Assembly (NCBI GenBank): GCA_900770725.1
Contig: CAAGLL010000060.1
Location: 1 to 30,208 of the forward strand
Source of the DNA: an uncultured Succinivibrio sp.
Lineage (GTDB): Bacteria; Pseudomonadota; Gammaproteobacteria; Enterobacterales; Succinivibrionaceae
DNA: 30,208 nucleotides
Direction of reading: 5' to 3'
The position numbers were made by a program, and so were the translations under genes. Positions 1 to 8,511 of the stretch are shown here, one piece after another (within the stretch, counting starts at the first letter, position 1; every line of letters begins with the position of its first letter). Below the pieces are notes generated by a model. It was not told the origin of the DNA. It saw only the letters and a list, made by a program, of their open reading frames with translations, and searched no databases.

Positions 1-57
1 CCTATGCATGCGGTAACTCCGCAATCTGTTCCTAACCTATTCAGTTTAGTGGATAAA

Positions 58-79
58 CCCGCGATTTTTGCATCACGGG
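58..79 (-). terminator. Possible weak terminator hairpin at end of Ala/Ser-rich gene
   Basis: An 8-bp stem with one G-T wobble (58-65 with 72-79, 6-base loop) overlaps the stop codon at 73-75 of the minus-strand gene. Only three U residues follow on that strand, so termination would be weak. Confidence 0.3.
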
Positions 80-609
80 AGCACTTCATATTGTCTTTTT
101 TTCCTAAAAAGCGCTGCGGCAGCCTTGCCAAAAGGCGCGGCCAGGCTGCGCGCGAAGGGCGCGTACGCAGGATCGGGCAGGGCGGTAAGGCGCGAGAGCG
201 TGGCCTGGGACTGGGATGAGGACGATGCGGCCGCCGCGGACTTCAAAAGCTTCAGGGCGCCCTCCAAGTCCGAGAGCGGATCGGATGAGGAGGCCGCAGC
301 AGACGAGCCCTTTGTGGAAGACGCGAAGGCGCGCAGCAGCGCGAGCGCGGCATCAAACTCGCCCTCCGGGGCCTCCCCCATGGCAAGGCCCGATGAGGGC
401 GCAAAGGCGGCCGCTGCAGGGAGCGCCGCGCAGAGGGCCTCCTGCGGGGTTGCGATCTCTGCAACCTCGCTGGCGCTGGCCCCGGAGGCGGCGGCGCACT
501 CTGCGGCCAGGGCCCGGTAGGCATTGCCCGATCCCGCGCCCGCACCCAAGGATGGCGCGTACGAGGCGCCTTTGGCTGCCAGGGCGCAGGATGCTGCTGC
601 AATCGACAT
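73..609 (-). CDS. Ala/Ser-rich protein of unknown function
   Basis: I do not recognise this 178-residue protein. The start is the ATG at 609, chosen because GAAGGA lies 6 bases upstream; an in-frame upstream start at 762 has no such support. Codons are strongly biased to G or C in the third position, like the neighbouring genes, which supports real coding. Composition is extreme: Ala and Ser make up roughly half of the residues, with a Ser/Ala tract around residues 105-145. The C-terminus is basic (RKKRQYEVLP). The N-terminus (MSIAAASCALAAKG) is mildly hydrophobic but is not a convincing signal peptide. No catalytic motif is visible. It is divergent from thrA across a 426-base gap and probably transcribed alone. 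A low-complexity surface or linker-like protein is possible, but function is unknown. Confidence 0.6.
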   Translation of the reverse strand: MSIAAASCALAAKGASYAPSLGAGAGSGNAYRALAAECAAASGASASEVAEIATPQEALCAALPAAAAFAPSSGLAMGEAPEGEFDAALALLRAFASSTKGSSAAASSSDPLSDLEGALKLLKSAAAASSSSQSQATLSRLTALPDPAYAPFARSLAAPFGKAAAALFRKKRQYEVLP

Positions 610-928
610 GGCTGTTCCTTCTCTATTTTTTTCTGTGCTTGCTCTACGTCTCTTCCCTGCTTCTCTTGCCTTGCCGCCATCCTCTGTTGCGGGGTGGCCC
701 TGGGGGCATGGGAGGGTCTGAAAGGCCACACCCATAAGAGCAAGGCCGATGCCAGATTGCATCTAATTGAACTTTAATAAAAAGGCGTGAAAGACTGGAC
801 TTGGCAGGCGGCAAATCCTGCCGCAGGCGGCCATGCGGGCGGCAGGGCGGGCGCGGGCTTTCAAGGAGAGGCGCAAGGCACTGGCGCTGGCGCCTGCGGC
901 AGGGGCTTTTGTCTTGCCTGAAAATGAT

Positions 929-957
929 TTGACATCCCCCATTGCGCCCATGAAAAT
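929..957 (+). promoter_or_regulatory. Probable sigma-70 promoter of thrABC
   Basis: A perfect -35 box TTGACA (929-934) is followed after 17 bases by GAAAAT (952-957), a 4/6 match to the -10 consensus. The inferred start near 964 gives a leader of about 70 bases before thrA. The good -35 with a weak -10 suggests a promoter open to control. Confidence 0.5.
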
Positions 958-981
958 AGATGTTTGTCACATATATAGGCA

Positions 982-995
982 GGGCCTGCAGGCCC
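982..995. promoter_or_regulatory. 14-bp perfect palindrome in the thrA leader
   Basis: GGGCCTGCAGGCCC is a perfect palindrome about 18 bases after the inferred transcription start and 40 bases before the thrA start codon. It could be an operator or a small RNA hairpin (5-bp stem, 4-base loop). In GC-rich DNA it could also be chance. Confidence 0.3.
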
Positions 996-1035
996 GTGCG
1001 ACCTACCAACAAAACCGCTTCGAGGAGCTTTCCAA

Positions 1036-3501
1036 ATGCGCGTGCTCAAGTTCGGTGGCACTTCCGTTGCCAACGCCGCGAGATTCAAAGATGTAGCTGG
1101 CATAGCCTTGGACGAGGCGAAGGACGAGCGCGTCGCGCTCGTGATCTCTGCCCCCGCCAAGGTCACCAACCTGCTGGTGGCGCTGGTCGGCGCCGCAGTC
1201 TCAGGCACCGGCGGGCAGGAGGAGATGCAGAAGATCCGCGGCATCGTCTACCCGATCTGCGAGGGGCTCTCCAATGACTTCCCGAAGTTCAACCGCAAGA
1301 AGGCCGAGCTTGAGATCGGCACCACGCTCGACCTCATCCAGAGGCGCATCGAGGGCGTGAAGCTCTTGGGCGAGTGCCCGGAGACGGTTCAGGCCTTCGT
1401 CGAAAGCCGCGGCGAGACCTTCTCGATCGCGATCATGGCCGAGCTGCTCAAGGCCATGGGGCGCAAGGTCAGGATCGTCGATCCGGCCGCGGTGCTGCTC
1501 GCCGAAGGCGGGATCCTCGAGTCCTCGGTCAACATCGACGCCTCGAAGAAGCGCTATGAGGCGCTGGGCGACGATGATCCCGAAAGCGTGCTATTGATGG
1601 CAGGCTTTGCAGGCGGCGACGCCTCCGGGCGCACCGTGCTCCTGGGGCGCAACGGCTCCGACTACTCGGCCGCGTGCCTGGCCGCGATCACCCGCGCCTC
1701 GTGCTGCGAGATCTGGACGGACGTCGACGGCGTGTACAGCTGCGATCCGCGCGTCGTCCCCGACGCCGTGCTCTTAAAGAGGATGTCCTACGAGGAGGCG
1801 ATGGAGCTCTCCTACTTCGGCGCCAAGGTGCTCCACCCGCGCACCATCGCCCCGATCGCCCGCTACCACATCCCCTGCCTCATCAAGAACACCAAGAACC
1901 CCAAGGCCCCCGGCACGCTCATCGACGAGTACTCCGATCCCTCGGTTCCCATCAAGGGGATCTCCGATCTCAAGAACATCTCGCTCATCAACGTCTACGG
2001 CCCGGGCATGAAGGGCATGGTGGGCATGGCAGGCCGCCTCTTCACGGCGGTCTCCCGCGCCGGCATCTCCATCGTCCTCATCACCCAGTCCTCCTCTGAG
2101 TTCTCGATCTCCTTCTGCATCTCCACGGGCGATCTCATGCGCGCCCGCCGCGTGATCTCCGACGAGTTCAGGCTCGAGCTCAAGGACGGGCTCATCGAGC
2201 CCATCGAGGTCACTGACGGCTGCTCGATCATCTCGGTCGTGGGCGACGGCATGCGCACCCGCTGCGGCACCTCCGGAAGGTTCTTCCGGGCGCTGGCCGA
2301 GGCCAACATCAACATCAACGCCATCGCGCAGGGCTCGTCGGAGCGCTCGATCTCCGCGGTCATCTCCCAGGACAAGGTCGAGGAGGCCATCGCGGTCTGC
2401 CACGCCGCGTTCTTCAGCTCGCGCCAGAGGCTCGATCTGGTGATCCTGGGCGTGGGCGGCGTGGGCTCGGAGCTCATCTCCCAGATCCAAAAGCAGCGCG
2501 CCAAGCTGCGCGGCGAGCAGGGCATCGACATCCACGTCGTCGGCATCGCCAATTCAAAGCACTTCCTCCAGAACGCCTCGGGCATCGACCTTGAAACCTT
2601 CCGCGAGAAGCTCGCCGACGATTCCCTGAGCCCCTTCAGCCTCGACGCGGTGACCAGGCTCACCCACGACAGCCACCTCGTGAACCCCATACTCGTGGAC
2701 TGCACCTCGGACGACACCCTGGCGCTCTCCTACTGCGACTTCATGAAGGCCGGGCTGCACGTCGTGACCCCATCGAAGAAGGCCAACACCGGCTCGTGGG
2801 ACTACTACCAGGCGCTGCGCAAGACCGCGCGCGACTACCACCGCAAGTTCCTCTACGAGGCCAACGTCGGCGCCGGCCTCCCGGTGATCTCGACGCTCCA
2901 GAACGAGCTTGCCGCAGGCGACCGCCTCATCGGCTTCTCGGGGATCATGTCGGGCACGCTCTCATATATATTTGGCTTGGTCGAGGATGGCGCCACGCTC
3001 TCCGAGGCCACCGCGAAGGCCTGCGCCGAGGGCTTCACCGAGCCCAACCCGCGCGACGATCTCGAGGGCACCGACGTGGCGCGCAAGCTCCTGATCCTCG
3101 CCCGCGAGTGCGGGCTCAGGCTCGAGCTTTCGGACGTCGTGACCGAGCCCGTGGCCGAGAGCCGCTTCCTTGCAGGCAAGAACGCCAAGGAGGTCCTGGA
3201 GTCGCTCAAGGGCGCCGACGCGGAGTTCTCGCGCAAGACCGCCGAGGCCAGGGCCAAGGGCAAGGTGCTGCGCTATGTCGGCGTCATCAAGGACGGCAAG
3301 TGCAGCTGCGGCGTGCGCGCCGTCGGCCCCGAGGATCCGCTCTTCAAGGTGCGCGGCGGCCAGAACGCGCTGGCGTTCACCACCGAGTACTACCAGCCGA
3401 TCCCGCTGGTGGTGAGCGGCTACGGCGCCGGTACCGACGTGACCGCCGCAGGCGTGCTCTCGGACGTGCTGAGGCTCCAGAACTGGACGCGCGAAGGCTG
3501 A
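1036..3501 (+). CDS. thrA: Bifunctional aspartokinase / homoserine dehydrogenase I
   Basis: ThrA phosphorylates aspartate (first step) and reduces aspartate semialdehyde to homoserine (third step) in threonine biosynthesis in the cytoplasm. The protein has 821 residues, essentially the length of E. coli ThrA. The aspartokinase domain opens with KFGGTS (residues 5-10) and carries GRNGSDYSA (204-212), WTDVDGVYSCDPR (227-239) and FGAKVLHPRT (261-270). ACT-type regulatory repeats follow at about 316-460, where threonine feedback is expected. The homoserine dehydrogenase part starts with the NAD(P)-binding loop GVGGVG (472-477) and includes ANVGAGLPVI. The start at 1036 has GAGGAG 8 bases upstream. 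It is first in the thrABC operon, 19 bases before thrB. Confidence 0.97.
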   Translation: MRVLKFGGTSVANAARFKDVAGIALDEAKDERVALVISAPAKVTNLLVALVGAAVSGTGGQEEMQKIRGIVYPICEGLSNDFPKFNRKKAELEIGTTLDLIQRRIEGVKLLGECPETVQAFVESRGETFSIAIMAELLKAMGRKVRIVDPAAVLLAEGGILESSVNIDASKKRYEALGDDDPESVLLMAGFAGGDASGRTVLLGRNGSDYSAACLAAITRASCCEIWTDVDGVYSCDPRVVPDAVLLKRMSYEEAMELSYFGAKVLHPRTIAPIARYHIPCLIKNTKNPKAPGTLIDEYSDPSVPIKGISDLKNISLINVYGPGMKGMVGMAGRLFTAVSRAGISIVLITQSSSEFSISFCISTGDLMRARRVISDEFRLELKDGLIEPIEVTDGCSIISVVGDGMRTRCGTSGRFFRALAEANININAIAQGSSERSISAVISQDKVEEAIAVCHAAFFSSRQRLDLVILGVGGVGSELISQIQKQRAKLRGEQGIDIHVVGIANSKHFLQNASGIDLETFREKLADDSLSPFSLDAVTRLTHDSHLVNPILVDCTSDDTLALSYCDFMKAGLHVVTPSKKANTGSWDYYQALRKTARDYHRKFLYEANVGAGLPVISTLQNELAAGDRLIGFSGIMSGTLSYIFGLVEDGATLSEATAKACAEGFTEPNPRDDLEGTDVARKLLILARECGLRLELSDVVTEPVAESRFLAGKNAKEVLESLKGADAEFSRKTAEARAKGKVLRYVGVIKDGKCSCGVRAVGPEDPLFKVRGGQNALAFTTEYYQPIPLVVSGYGAGTDVTAAGVLSDVLRLQNWTREG

Positions 3502-3520
3502 ATTTGCGAGGGAATTGAAC

Positions 3521-4486
3521 ATGACTGAAAAATACAGGGCGTACGCGCCGGCCTCGGCGGCCAACCTCTCGGTGGGCTTCGACCTCGTGGGCGTGGCGCT
3601 AAAGCCCATCGACGGCACGGTGCTTGGCGATGAGATCTTCATCGAGAAGGCCGGCGAGGGCGTGTGCGAGATCACCCAGGAGGGCCCGTTCGCGCGCGTC
3701 CTCCCCCAGGATCCCAAGCAGAACATCATCTACGACGGGTACCTCCTCTACTGCGAGGAGGCGCGGAAGGCCGGCTTCGCGCCCTGCGGCGTGAAGATGG
3801 CGCTTAAGAAGAACCTGCCCGTGTGCTCGGGCCTGGGCTCGTCCGCCTCCTCTGCCGTGGCGTCCATCGTGGCGCTTGACGCGGTGAACGGCGGGCGCTT
3901 CAAGGACCATGAGCTGCTTGAAATGATGGGCAGGCTTGAAGGCAAGATCTCAGGCTCCATCCACTACGACAACGCAGCTCCGAGCTTCAAGGGCGGATTG
4001 CAGCTCATCGTGGGCGAGAACGGCGTCATCTCGAAGACTCTGCCTGCCTTCAAGGACTGGTACATCGTCTCCTGCTTCCCAGGCATCAAGGTCTCGACGA
4101 ACGCCGCGCGCAAGATCCTCCCCGAGTCCTACCCGCGCCACACCGTGATCGACTTCGGGCGCCGCCTGGCGGCCTTCGTCTGCGCCTGCGAGAGCGGCGA
4201 CAGGGATCTCGCGGCCGCCTGCTTAGTCGACGTCATCGCCGAGCCCTACCGCGAGAAGCTCATCCCGGGCCTTGGCGCGGCGCGTCAGTACGCCAAGTCC
4301 CAGGGCGCGCTTGCCACCGGGATCTCAGGCTCCGGATCGTCTATCTTCTCCATAGTGAAGGATCTCAAGGCCGCCACGGACATCAAGGCCTGGCTTGAGC
4401 AGAACTTCATCGCCAACTCCGACGGCTTCTGCCACATCTGCCGCATCGACGAGCGCGGCGCCTACGCTGAAAGGATCAAGGACTGA
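3521..4486 (+). CDS. thrB: Homoserine kinase (GHMP family)
   Basis: ThrB phosphorylates homoserine to O-phosphohomoserine, the fourth step of threonine synthesis. The 321-residue protein begins AYAPASAANLSVGFD, typical of the family. It carries the GHMP ATP-binding motif PVCSGLGSSASSA at residues 100-112, and a C-terminal glycine-rich motif 3 (ATGISGSGSSIFS). I chose the ATG at 3521 because GAGGGA (3508-3513) is 7 bases upstream; a TTG two codons earlier is possible but sits too close to that site. It lies between thrA and thrC, with only 2 bases before thrC, so the three genes should be one transcript. Confidence 0.96.
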   Translation: MTEKYRAYAPASAANLSVGFDLVGVALKPIDGTVLGDEIFIEKAGEGVCEITQEGPFARVLPQDPKQNIIYDGYLLYCEEARKAGFAPCGVKMALKKNLPVCSGLGSSASSAVASIVALDAVNGGRFKDHELLEMMGRLEGKISGSIHYDNAAPSFKGGLQLIVGENGVISKTLPAFKDWYIVSCFPGIKVSTNAARKILPESYPRHTVIDFGRRLAAFVCACESGDRDLAAACLVDVIAEPYREKLIPGLGAARQYAKSQGALATGISGSGSSIFSIVKDLKAATDIKAWLEQNFIANSDGFCHICRIDERGAYAERIKD

Positions 4487-4488
4487 AC

Positions 4489-5778
4489 ATGCAGCTTTAC
4501 AACTTAAAGGACCATTCCGAATCCGCAAGCTTCACCAAGGCCGTGCTCCAGGGCATCGGCCGCGGCCAGGGGCTCTTCTTCCCGGACAAGATCGAGCCGT
4601 TCTCGGACCAGGAGATCAAGGATCTCCTCGCCCTCCCGCTGGTGCCGCGCTCCCAGAAGATCCTCCGCCACCTCATAGGCGGCGACGAGCTCCCCGAGCT
4701 TGAGGACATAGTGGCCGACGCCTTCAACTTCCCGGCTCCGCTTGTGAAGGCCGAGAAGGACTGCTGGTGCCTCCAGCTCTTCCGCGGGCCGACGCTCGCC
4801 TTCAAGGACTTCGGCGCGAGGTTTTTAGCGCGCGTGCTTGGCGCCGTGCGCAACGGGCGCCACCTCACCATCCTCACCGCGACCTCCGGCGACACCGGCG
4901 CGGCGGTCGCAGGCGCCTTCCACGGCCAGCAGGGCATCGACGTCGTGGTGATGTACCCCAAGGGGAAGATCACCCCGCTGCAGGAGAAGCTCATCGCCAC
5001 GCTGGGCGGCAACGTCCACGCCATCGAGGTCGACTCGAACTTCGACCAGTGCCAGGATCTCGTCAAGCGCGCCTTCGACGATCAGGACTTCCGTCAGCGG
5101 ATCGGCCTTAACAGCGCCAACTCCATCAACATCGCAAGGCTCCTGGCGCAGGTGACCTACTACTTCGAGGCCGTCGCGCAGCTGCCTGAGGACAGGCGGG
5201 GAAGCGTGCTCTTCTCGGTGCCCTGCGGCAACTTCGGCGACATCACCGCAGGCCTCATCGCCAAGGCGCTGGGCCTCAAGTGCCGCTTTGCCATCGCCTG
5301 CAACGTGAACGACACCGTGCCGCGCTACTTGAAGTCCGGCAAGTGGGATCCGCACCCCACCATCCAGACCCTCTCGAACGCCATGGACATCTCAAGGCCC
5401 AACAACTGGCCGCGCACCGAGGCCCTCGTCAAGATGGAGGGCTGGAGCCTTGATGACTTCGCGTGCGGCTCGCTCACCGATGAGGAAACCGAGCAGTCCA
5501 TGCGCGAGGTCTACGCGAAGACCGGCTACATAACCGAGCCCCACGCGGCGATCGCGCTTGCCGTGCTCAAGGGAGCATTGAAGCCCGGCGAGGCGGGGAT
5601 CTTCCTGGGCACCGCCCATCCTGCCAAGTTCCGCGGCGACGTCGAGCGCATCCTGGGCACCCGCATCCCGCTGCCGATGGCCCTGCAGCAGGTCATAGGC
5701 CGCGAGTGCATCAAGCATGAGATGAAGCCCGACTACGATGCTCTCAAGGACTATGTGCTGAAGACGCTCAAGCTCTGA
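4489..5778 (+). CDS. thrC: Threonine synthase
   Basis: ThrC is the pyridoxal-phosphate enzyme that converts O-phosphohomoserine to threonine, the last step of the pathway. The product has 429 residues, against 428 in E. coli. The PLP lysine lies in PTLAFKDFGARF (Lys106). The phosphate-binding stretch TATSGDTGAA and the later VPCGNFGDITAG are both present. It starts 2 bases after the thrB stop, with an AAGGA-like site inside the end of thrB, indicating translational coupling. Two hairpins follow the stop codon, the second with a U-tract, so the operon ends here. Confidence 0.97.
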   Translation: MQLYNLKDHSESASFTKAVLQGIGRGQGLFFPDKIEPFSDQEIKDLLALPLVPRSQKILRHLIGGDELPELEDIVADAFNFPAPLVKAEKDCWCLQLFRGPTLAFKDFGARFLARVLGAVRNGRHLTILTATSGDTGAAVAGAFHGQQGIDVVVMYPKGKITPLQEKLIATLGGNVHAIEVDSNFDQCQDLVKRAFDDQDFRQRIGLNSANSINIARLLAQVTYYFEAVAQLPEDRRGSVLFSVPCGNFGDITAGLIAKALGLKCRFAIACNVNDTVPRYLKSGKWDPHPTIQTLSNAMDISRPNNWPRTEALVKMEGWSLDDFACGSLTDEETEQSMREVYAKTGYITEPHAAIALAVLKGALKPGEAGIFLGTAHPAKFRGDVERILGTRIPLPMALQQVIGRECIKHEMKPDYDALKDYVLKTLKL

Positions 5779-5792
5779 CGCGTTTTTGCAAG

Positions 5793-5816
5793 CCTCCTGC
5801 CTAAGATCGCAGGAGG
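5793..5816 (+). other. First of two tandem hairpins after thrC
   Basis: CCTCCTGC (5793-5800) pairs perfectly with GCAGGAGG (5809-5816) around an 8-base loop, 15 bases after the thrC stop. It has no U-tract, so on its own it is more likely a 3'-end stabilising hairpin than a terminator. The 3' arm also contains a sequence resembling a ribosome binding site, but no gene starts after it. Confidence 0.6.
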
Positions 5817-5820
5817 TGGG

Positions 5821-5852
5821 ATCCCGCCACGGCATCCGCGGCGGGATTTTTT
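5821..5852 (+). terminator. Rho-independent terminator of thrABC
   Basis: ATCCCGCC (5821-5828) pairs with GGCGGGAT (5840-5847), and CGG/CCG pairs extend the stem inside a single A-C mismatch around a 3-base loop. Six Ts follow (5847-5852). It is well placed 43 bases after thrC. Confidence 0.9.
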
Positions 5853-5870
5853 CACCCGCCGCCTCCATAT

Positions 5871-5893
5871 GCATTCCCAGCTGCATTCCCAGC
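5871..5893. repeat. Tandem 12-base direct repeat, two copies
   Basis: GCATTCCCAGC occurs at 5871-5881 and again at 5883-5893, a 12-base period. It lies between the thrC terminator and telA and has no obvious role. Confidence 0.5.
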
Positions 5894-5943
5894 CGAGGTC
5901 ACAACGGGGGCATGCGCAGTAGCGGGGGCGGCGGCAGGCGTTT

Positions 5944-5979
5944 TACAATCGATGAAGTGCGGCAGGCGCGGTGCCTGCC
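5944..5979 (+). promoter_or_regulatory. Possible telA -10 box and leader hairpin
   Basis: TACAAT (5944-5949) is a good -10 box, although no matching -35 is visible 16-18 bases upstream. Just downstream GGCAGGC (5961-5967) pairs with GCCTGCC (5973-5979) around 5 bases. This would put a hairpin at the very 5' end of the transcript, ahead of the ribosome site GAGGA (5988-5992). Confidence 0.35.
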
Positions 5980-5999
5980 AAAGGATTGAGGACAAGGCA

Positions 6000-7133
6000 A
6001 TGGCAGCAGAACTTGAAAACGCGCAGGGCGCGCAGCTTGAGAAGGCGGCGCAGGGGGCTGCGGACAAGGCGAAGCTTGAGAAGGCGGCATCGGAGATCGA
6101 CTTCAAGGATCCCTCGCTGACCTTAAGCTACGGCTCGAAGTCGATGGACGCCATCGCCAAGTTCGCAGACTCGATCCTAAGCCGCGTCAAGGTCAAGGAC
6201 TCAGGCGAGATCGGGGGCGAGCTCTCGACGCTCCTGGGCAAGGTGCGCGGGGTCAACGTCGGGGCGATCGCCGAGAAGCCCTCGGGCCTTGCCTCGATCC
6301 CGGTCATCGGCAAGCTCTTTGACCGCACTGAGGCTGTGATGTCAAAGTTCTCCACCGTCTCAGAGGAGATCGGCAAGATCAAGGAGAAGCTCGAGGACTC
6401 GCAGCTCTCGCTCTTAAAGGACATCGAGGTCTTAGAGCAGCTCTACGCGCGAAACGGCGAGTTCTACCAGGATCTCACCGCCTACATCGAGGCGGGCAGG
6501 GCCGAGCTTGAGCGCGCGCGCTCTGAGGATCTCAAGGCCCTCGAGGAGAAGGCCCAAAAGACCGGGGACAGCTTCGACGCCCAGGCGGTCCGGGACTTTG
6601 CCGAGACCTTGAACCGCTTCGAGCGCCGCCTCCACGATCTCTCGCTCTCGCGCACCATCGCCATCCAGACCGCCCCGCAAATAAGGCTCATCCAGAACAA
6701 CGACCGGGTGCTTGCCGAGAAGATCCAGACTTCGATCCTCACCACCATCCCCGTCTGGAAGAACCAACTCGTGCTCGCGCTCTCGCTCAAGGGCCAGCAG
6801 GCGGCAGCGCAGCTGCAAAAGGACGTCGCCGACACCACCGACGCGCTTTTGAAGAAGAACGCCCAGATGCTCCACGACTCCACGGTCGCCACGGCGCGGG
6901 AGTCCGAGCGCGCGCTCGTGGACGTCGAGACGCTGCGCGAGGTGCAGGGCAAGCTCATCTCCTCCATCGAGGAGACGCTCGCCATCGCAGCCGAGGGCCA
7001 CGAGAAGCGCGTCAAGGCCGAAGCTGAGATCGCGGCGATGGAAGGCGATCTCAAGGCAAGGCTCACCGATCTGGCGGTGAAGAGCCGCGATCAGGCGATC
7101 TCGCAGGCTGAAGGCAAGGACAGCGCCAAGTGA
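6000..7133 (+). CDS. TelA-family toxic anion resistance protein
   Basis: The 377-residue protein belongs to the TelA/YaaN family, named for tellurite resistance but of uncertain biochemical role. The recognisable family core is the segment PQIRLIQNND...KIQTSILTTIPVWKNQLVLALSL at about residues 222-265. Most of the protein is charged and helical (for example 125-200 and 325-375), fitting a coiled-coil-rich cytoplasmic protein. No membrane segment or signal peptide is seen. I chose the ATG at 6000 because GAGGA is 7 bases upstream; an in-frame ATG at 5952 lacks a ribosome site. It overlaps the next gene by 4 bases (GTGA). TelA and XpaC-type proteins are frequent neighbours in other bacteria, which supports a joint cell-envelope or stress role. 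Confidence 0.85.
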   Translation: MAAELENAQGAQLEKAAQGAADKAKLEKAASEIDFKDPSLTLSYGSKSMDAIAKFADSILSRVKVKDSGEIGGELSTLLGKVRGVNVGAIAEKPSGLASIPVIGKLFDRTEAVMSKFSTVSEEIGKIKEKLEDSQLSLLKDIEVLEQLYARNGEFYQDLTAYIEAGRAELERARSEDLKALEEKAQKTGDSFDAQAVRDFAETLNRFERRLHDLSLSRTIAIQTAPQIRLIQNNDRVLAEKIQTSILTTIPVWKNQLVLALSLKGQQAAAQLQKDVADTTDALLKKNAQMLHDSTVATARESERALVDVETLREVQGKLISSIEETLAIAAEGHEKRVKAEAEIAAMEGDLKARLTDLAVKSRDQAISQAEGKDSAK

Positions 7134-8392
7134 GCGGGAGCGGCATCGAAGGGTTCTTCCAAAGGCTCGGGGCGGGGGTCAGGCGCTTTTGCGCGCACGC
7201 AGCCTTCCTGCTCGCCTCCTCGGTAGTCTGCACCGCCTTCTACCCAGGCGGGGCGGACTACATGGAGTGGATCTGGTGGTACCTGGCGCTCGTGCTCCTG
7301 ATCCCGGTGGCCCACGAGGGCTACAAGCGTCCTATGTTCGTGGTCCCGGCGCTGTTCGGGCTCATCGAGGCGGCCATCGGCGCCTTCATGGGGCTTAGCG
7401 CCGGGGCCGCGCTATTTACAGGCGGGATCCTCGCCTGGATGCTCAGGCGCGTGTTCTACCGCCGCCGCTACGCCTGGGAGTGGAGCGCCATACTGGGCAT
7501 CGCCTTCGGCTTCCTCGTGACCAAGGGCGCGCTGCCAGGGCAGCTTGACGCAACCCACGCCTGGGCCCCGTTCATCCCGGTGCTCGCCGCAGGATGCGCC
7601 GTGCTCTGGGCCGCGCTCAGGCTAGACGGCAGGCGGGTGCGCCGCGAGAACCTTCAGAGGCTCTGCTCGGCCATGTCCGCCTTCGAGGGCGATCCGAGGA
7701 TCCCCAGGGAGGTCAGGCAGATCCTCCCGTCCTTCAACGAGGCGCTCAAGGGCTACGTTCAGGCAAGCGGGGATCAGGACACCTCCAAGGCCCCGCTTGA
7801 CGCGCTGCCCAAGCTCTACTTCGCGCTCGACACCGTGGCAACCGGGGTCACCGGCCCGCGCGGCGCCTTCAAGAACGATCTCGAGCTCAAGATTGCCGCG
7901 GGCCAGGCCCAGTCCCAGCTTGCCAGGGCCGCAGCCGAGCTCAGGCAGGAGACTGGGAGACTTGAAGGCGGCACGGCAGCGGAAGGGCATGGGAGCGCGC
8001 CCTACGCCGAGCTCGACGGCCTGGCCGCCTCCCTCGTGCGCGCAAGCGAAGGCCTCGATGATGTTGCAAAGGAGAGCGCGCTTTCGATCGTGAAGAGCGC
8101 CTCGTCCATGATCACGGCGCTCAGGCAAGGCGCCGGCGAGGGCGACGCGCCCTCGTTCCTAAGGCGCTATTTGAAGGCCGCCTTGAGCATCGTAGGCGAT
8201 TACAAGAGGCTCGTCGCAAGCCCCGATCGCACGGACGCGGACTTCGCCGCCGTGCAGCGGGCGCGCGCGGTGCTACTGCGCATGGCCAAGGCCTTTTCTG
8301 ATGAACTTGCTGCGATGCAGGACAGCGGGCGGGAGCAGTTTGAGGCTTCGCTCAAGGCCTTCGATGAGTTCATGAGGATGAACGGCCATTGA
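7130..8392 (+). CDS. XpaC-like membrane protein (5-bromo-4-chloroindolyl phosphate hydrolysis family)
   Basis: This 420-residue protein starts with GTG overlapping the telA stop as GTGA, so its translation is probably coupled to telA. The N-terminal 165 residues contain about five hydrophobic segments (near 22-40, 48-64, 69-105, 118-137 and 145-163). A cytoplasmic helical region follows. The C-terminal part (FLRRYLKAALSIVGDYKRL, then a long helix ending FDEFMRMNG) resembles the conserved end of the XpaC/halogen-hydrolysis family, and an earlier stretch around 180-240 looks like a weaker version of it. Pairing with telA strengthens the assignment. The biochemical role of the family is not established, and the family name should not be read as a known activity here. 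No ribosome site closer than about 12 bases supports the start. Confidence 0.65.
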   Translation: MSGSGIEGFFQRLGAGVRRFCAHAAFLLASSVVCTAFYPGGADYMEWIWWYLALVLLIPVAHEGYKRPMFVVPALFGLIEAAIGAFMGLSAGAALFTGGILAWMLRRVFYRRRYAWEWSAILGIAFGFLVTKGALPGQLDATHAWAPFIPVLAAGCAVLWAALRLDGRRVRRENLQRLCSAMSAFEGDPRIPREVRQILPSFNEALKGYVQASGDQDTSKAPLDALPKLYFALDTVATGVTGPRGAFKNDLELKIAAGQAQSQLARAAAELRQETGRLEGGTAAEGHGSAPYAELDGLAASLVRASEGLDDVAKESALSIVKSASSMITALRQGAGEGDAPSFLRRYLKAALSIVGDYKRLVASPDRTDADFAAVQRARAVLLRMAKAFSDELAAMQDSGREQFEASLKAFDEFMRMNGH

Positions 8393-8483
8393 CCTGAGGC
8401 AGGGCGCCATCTTGCAGGAAATGGGCCGTGGCGCAGGCTTGCAGTTAAATACAGTCAAAGCGCGCTTTAAGGCATTGTAAAAT

Positions 8484-8507
8484 GATCCCGTTTGAGCAAA
8501 CGGGATC
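8484..8507. repeat. Perfect 10-bp inverted repeat just upstream of pit
   Basis: GATCCCGTTT (8484-8493) and AAACGGGATC (8498-8507) are perfect inverted repeats with a 4-base loop. No U-tract follows. The structure ends 4 bases before the chosen pit start (8512) and would cover the ribosome binding region, so it could act as an operator or a translational hairpin. Confidence 0.55.
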
Positions 8508-8511
8508 CGCG

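Larger units (their letters stand above)
610..1035. other. Divergent intergenic region, no gene seen
   Basis: This 426-base gap separates the minus-strand Ala/Ser-rich gene from thrA. Short open frames here have no convincing start signals and look like chance products of high GC. It holds the thrA promoter and a 14-bp palindrome, listed separately. I looked for a Thr/Ile-rich leader peptide with an attenuator, as in E. coli thrL, and did not find one. Confidence 0.6.

Noticed and set aside
68..520. Open frame on the + strand opposite the Ala/Ser-rich gene
   Set aside because: It lacks a good ribosome site and mirrors the minus-strand gene, which has a better start and codon bias.
763..951. 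Short minus-strand frame of 62 codons in the thrA upstream region
   Set aside because: It has no ribosome site, no recognisable motif and basic low-complexity composition, and it overlaps the thrA promoter.
5809..5999. Short frames between thrC and telA
   Set aside because: They overlap the thrC terminator and repeats and have no start signals or codon bias.
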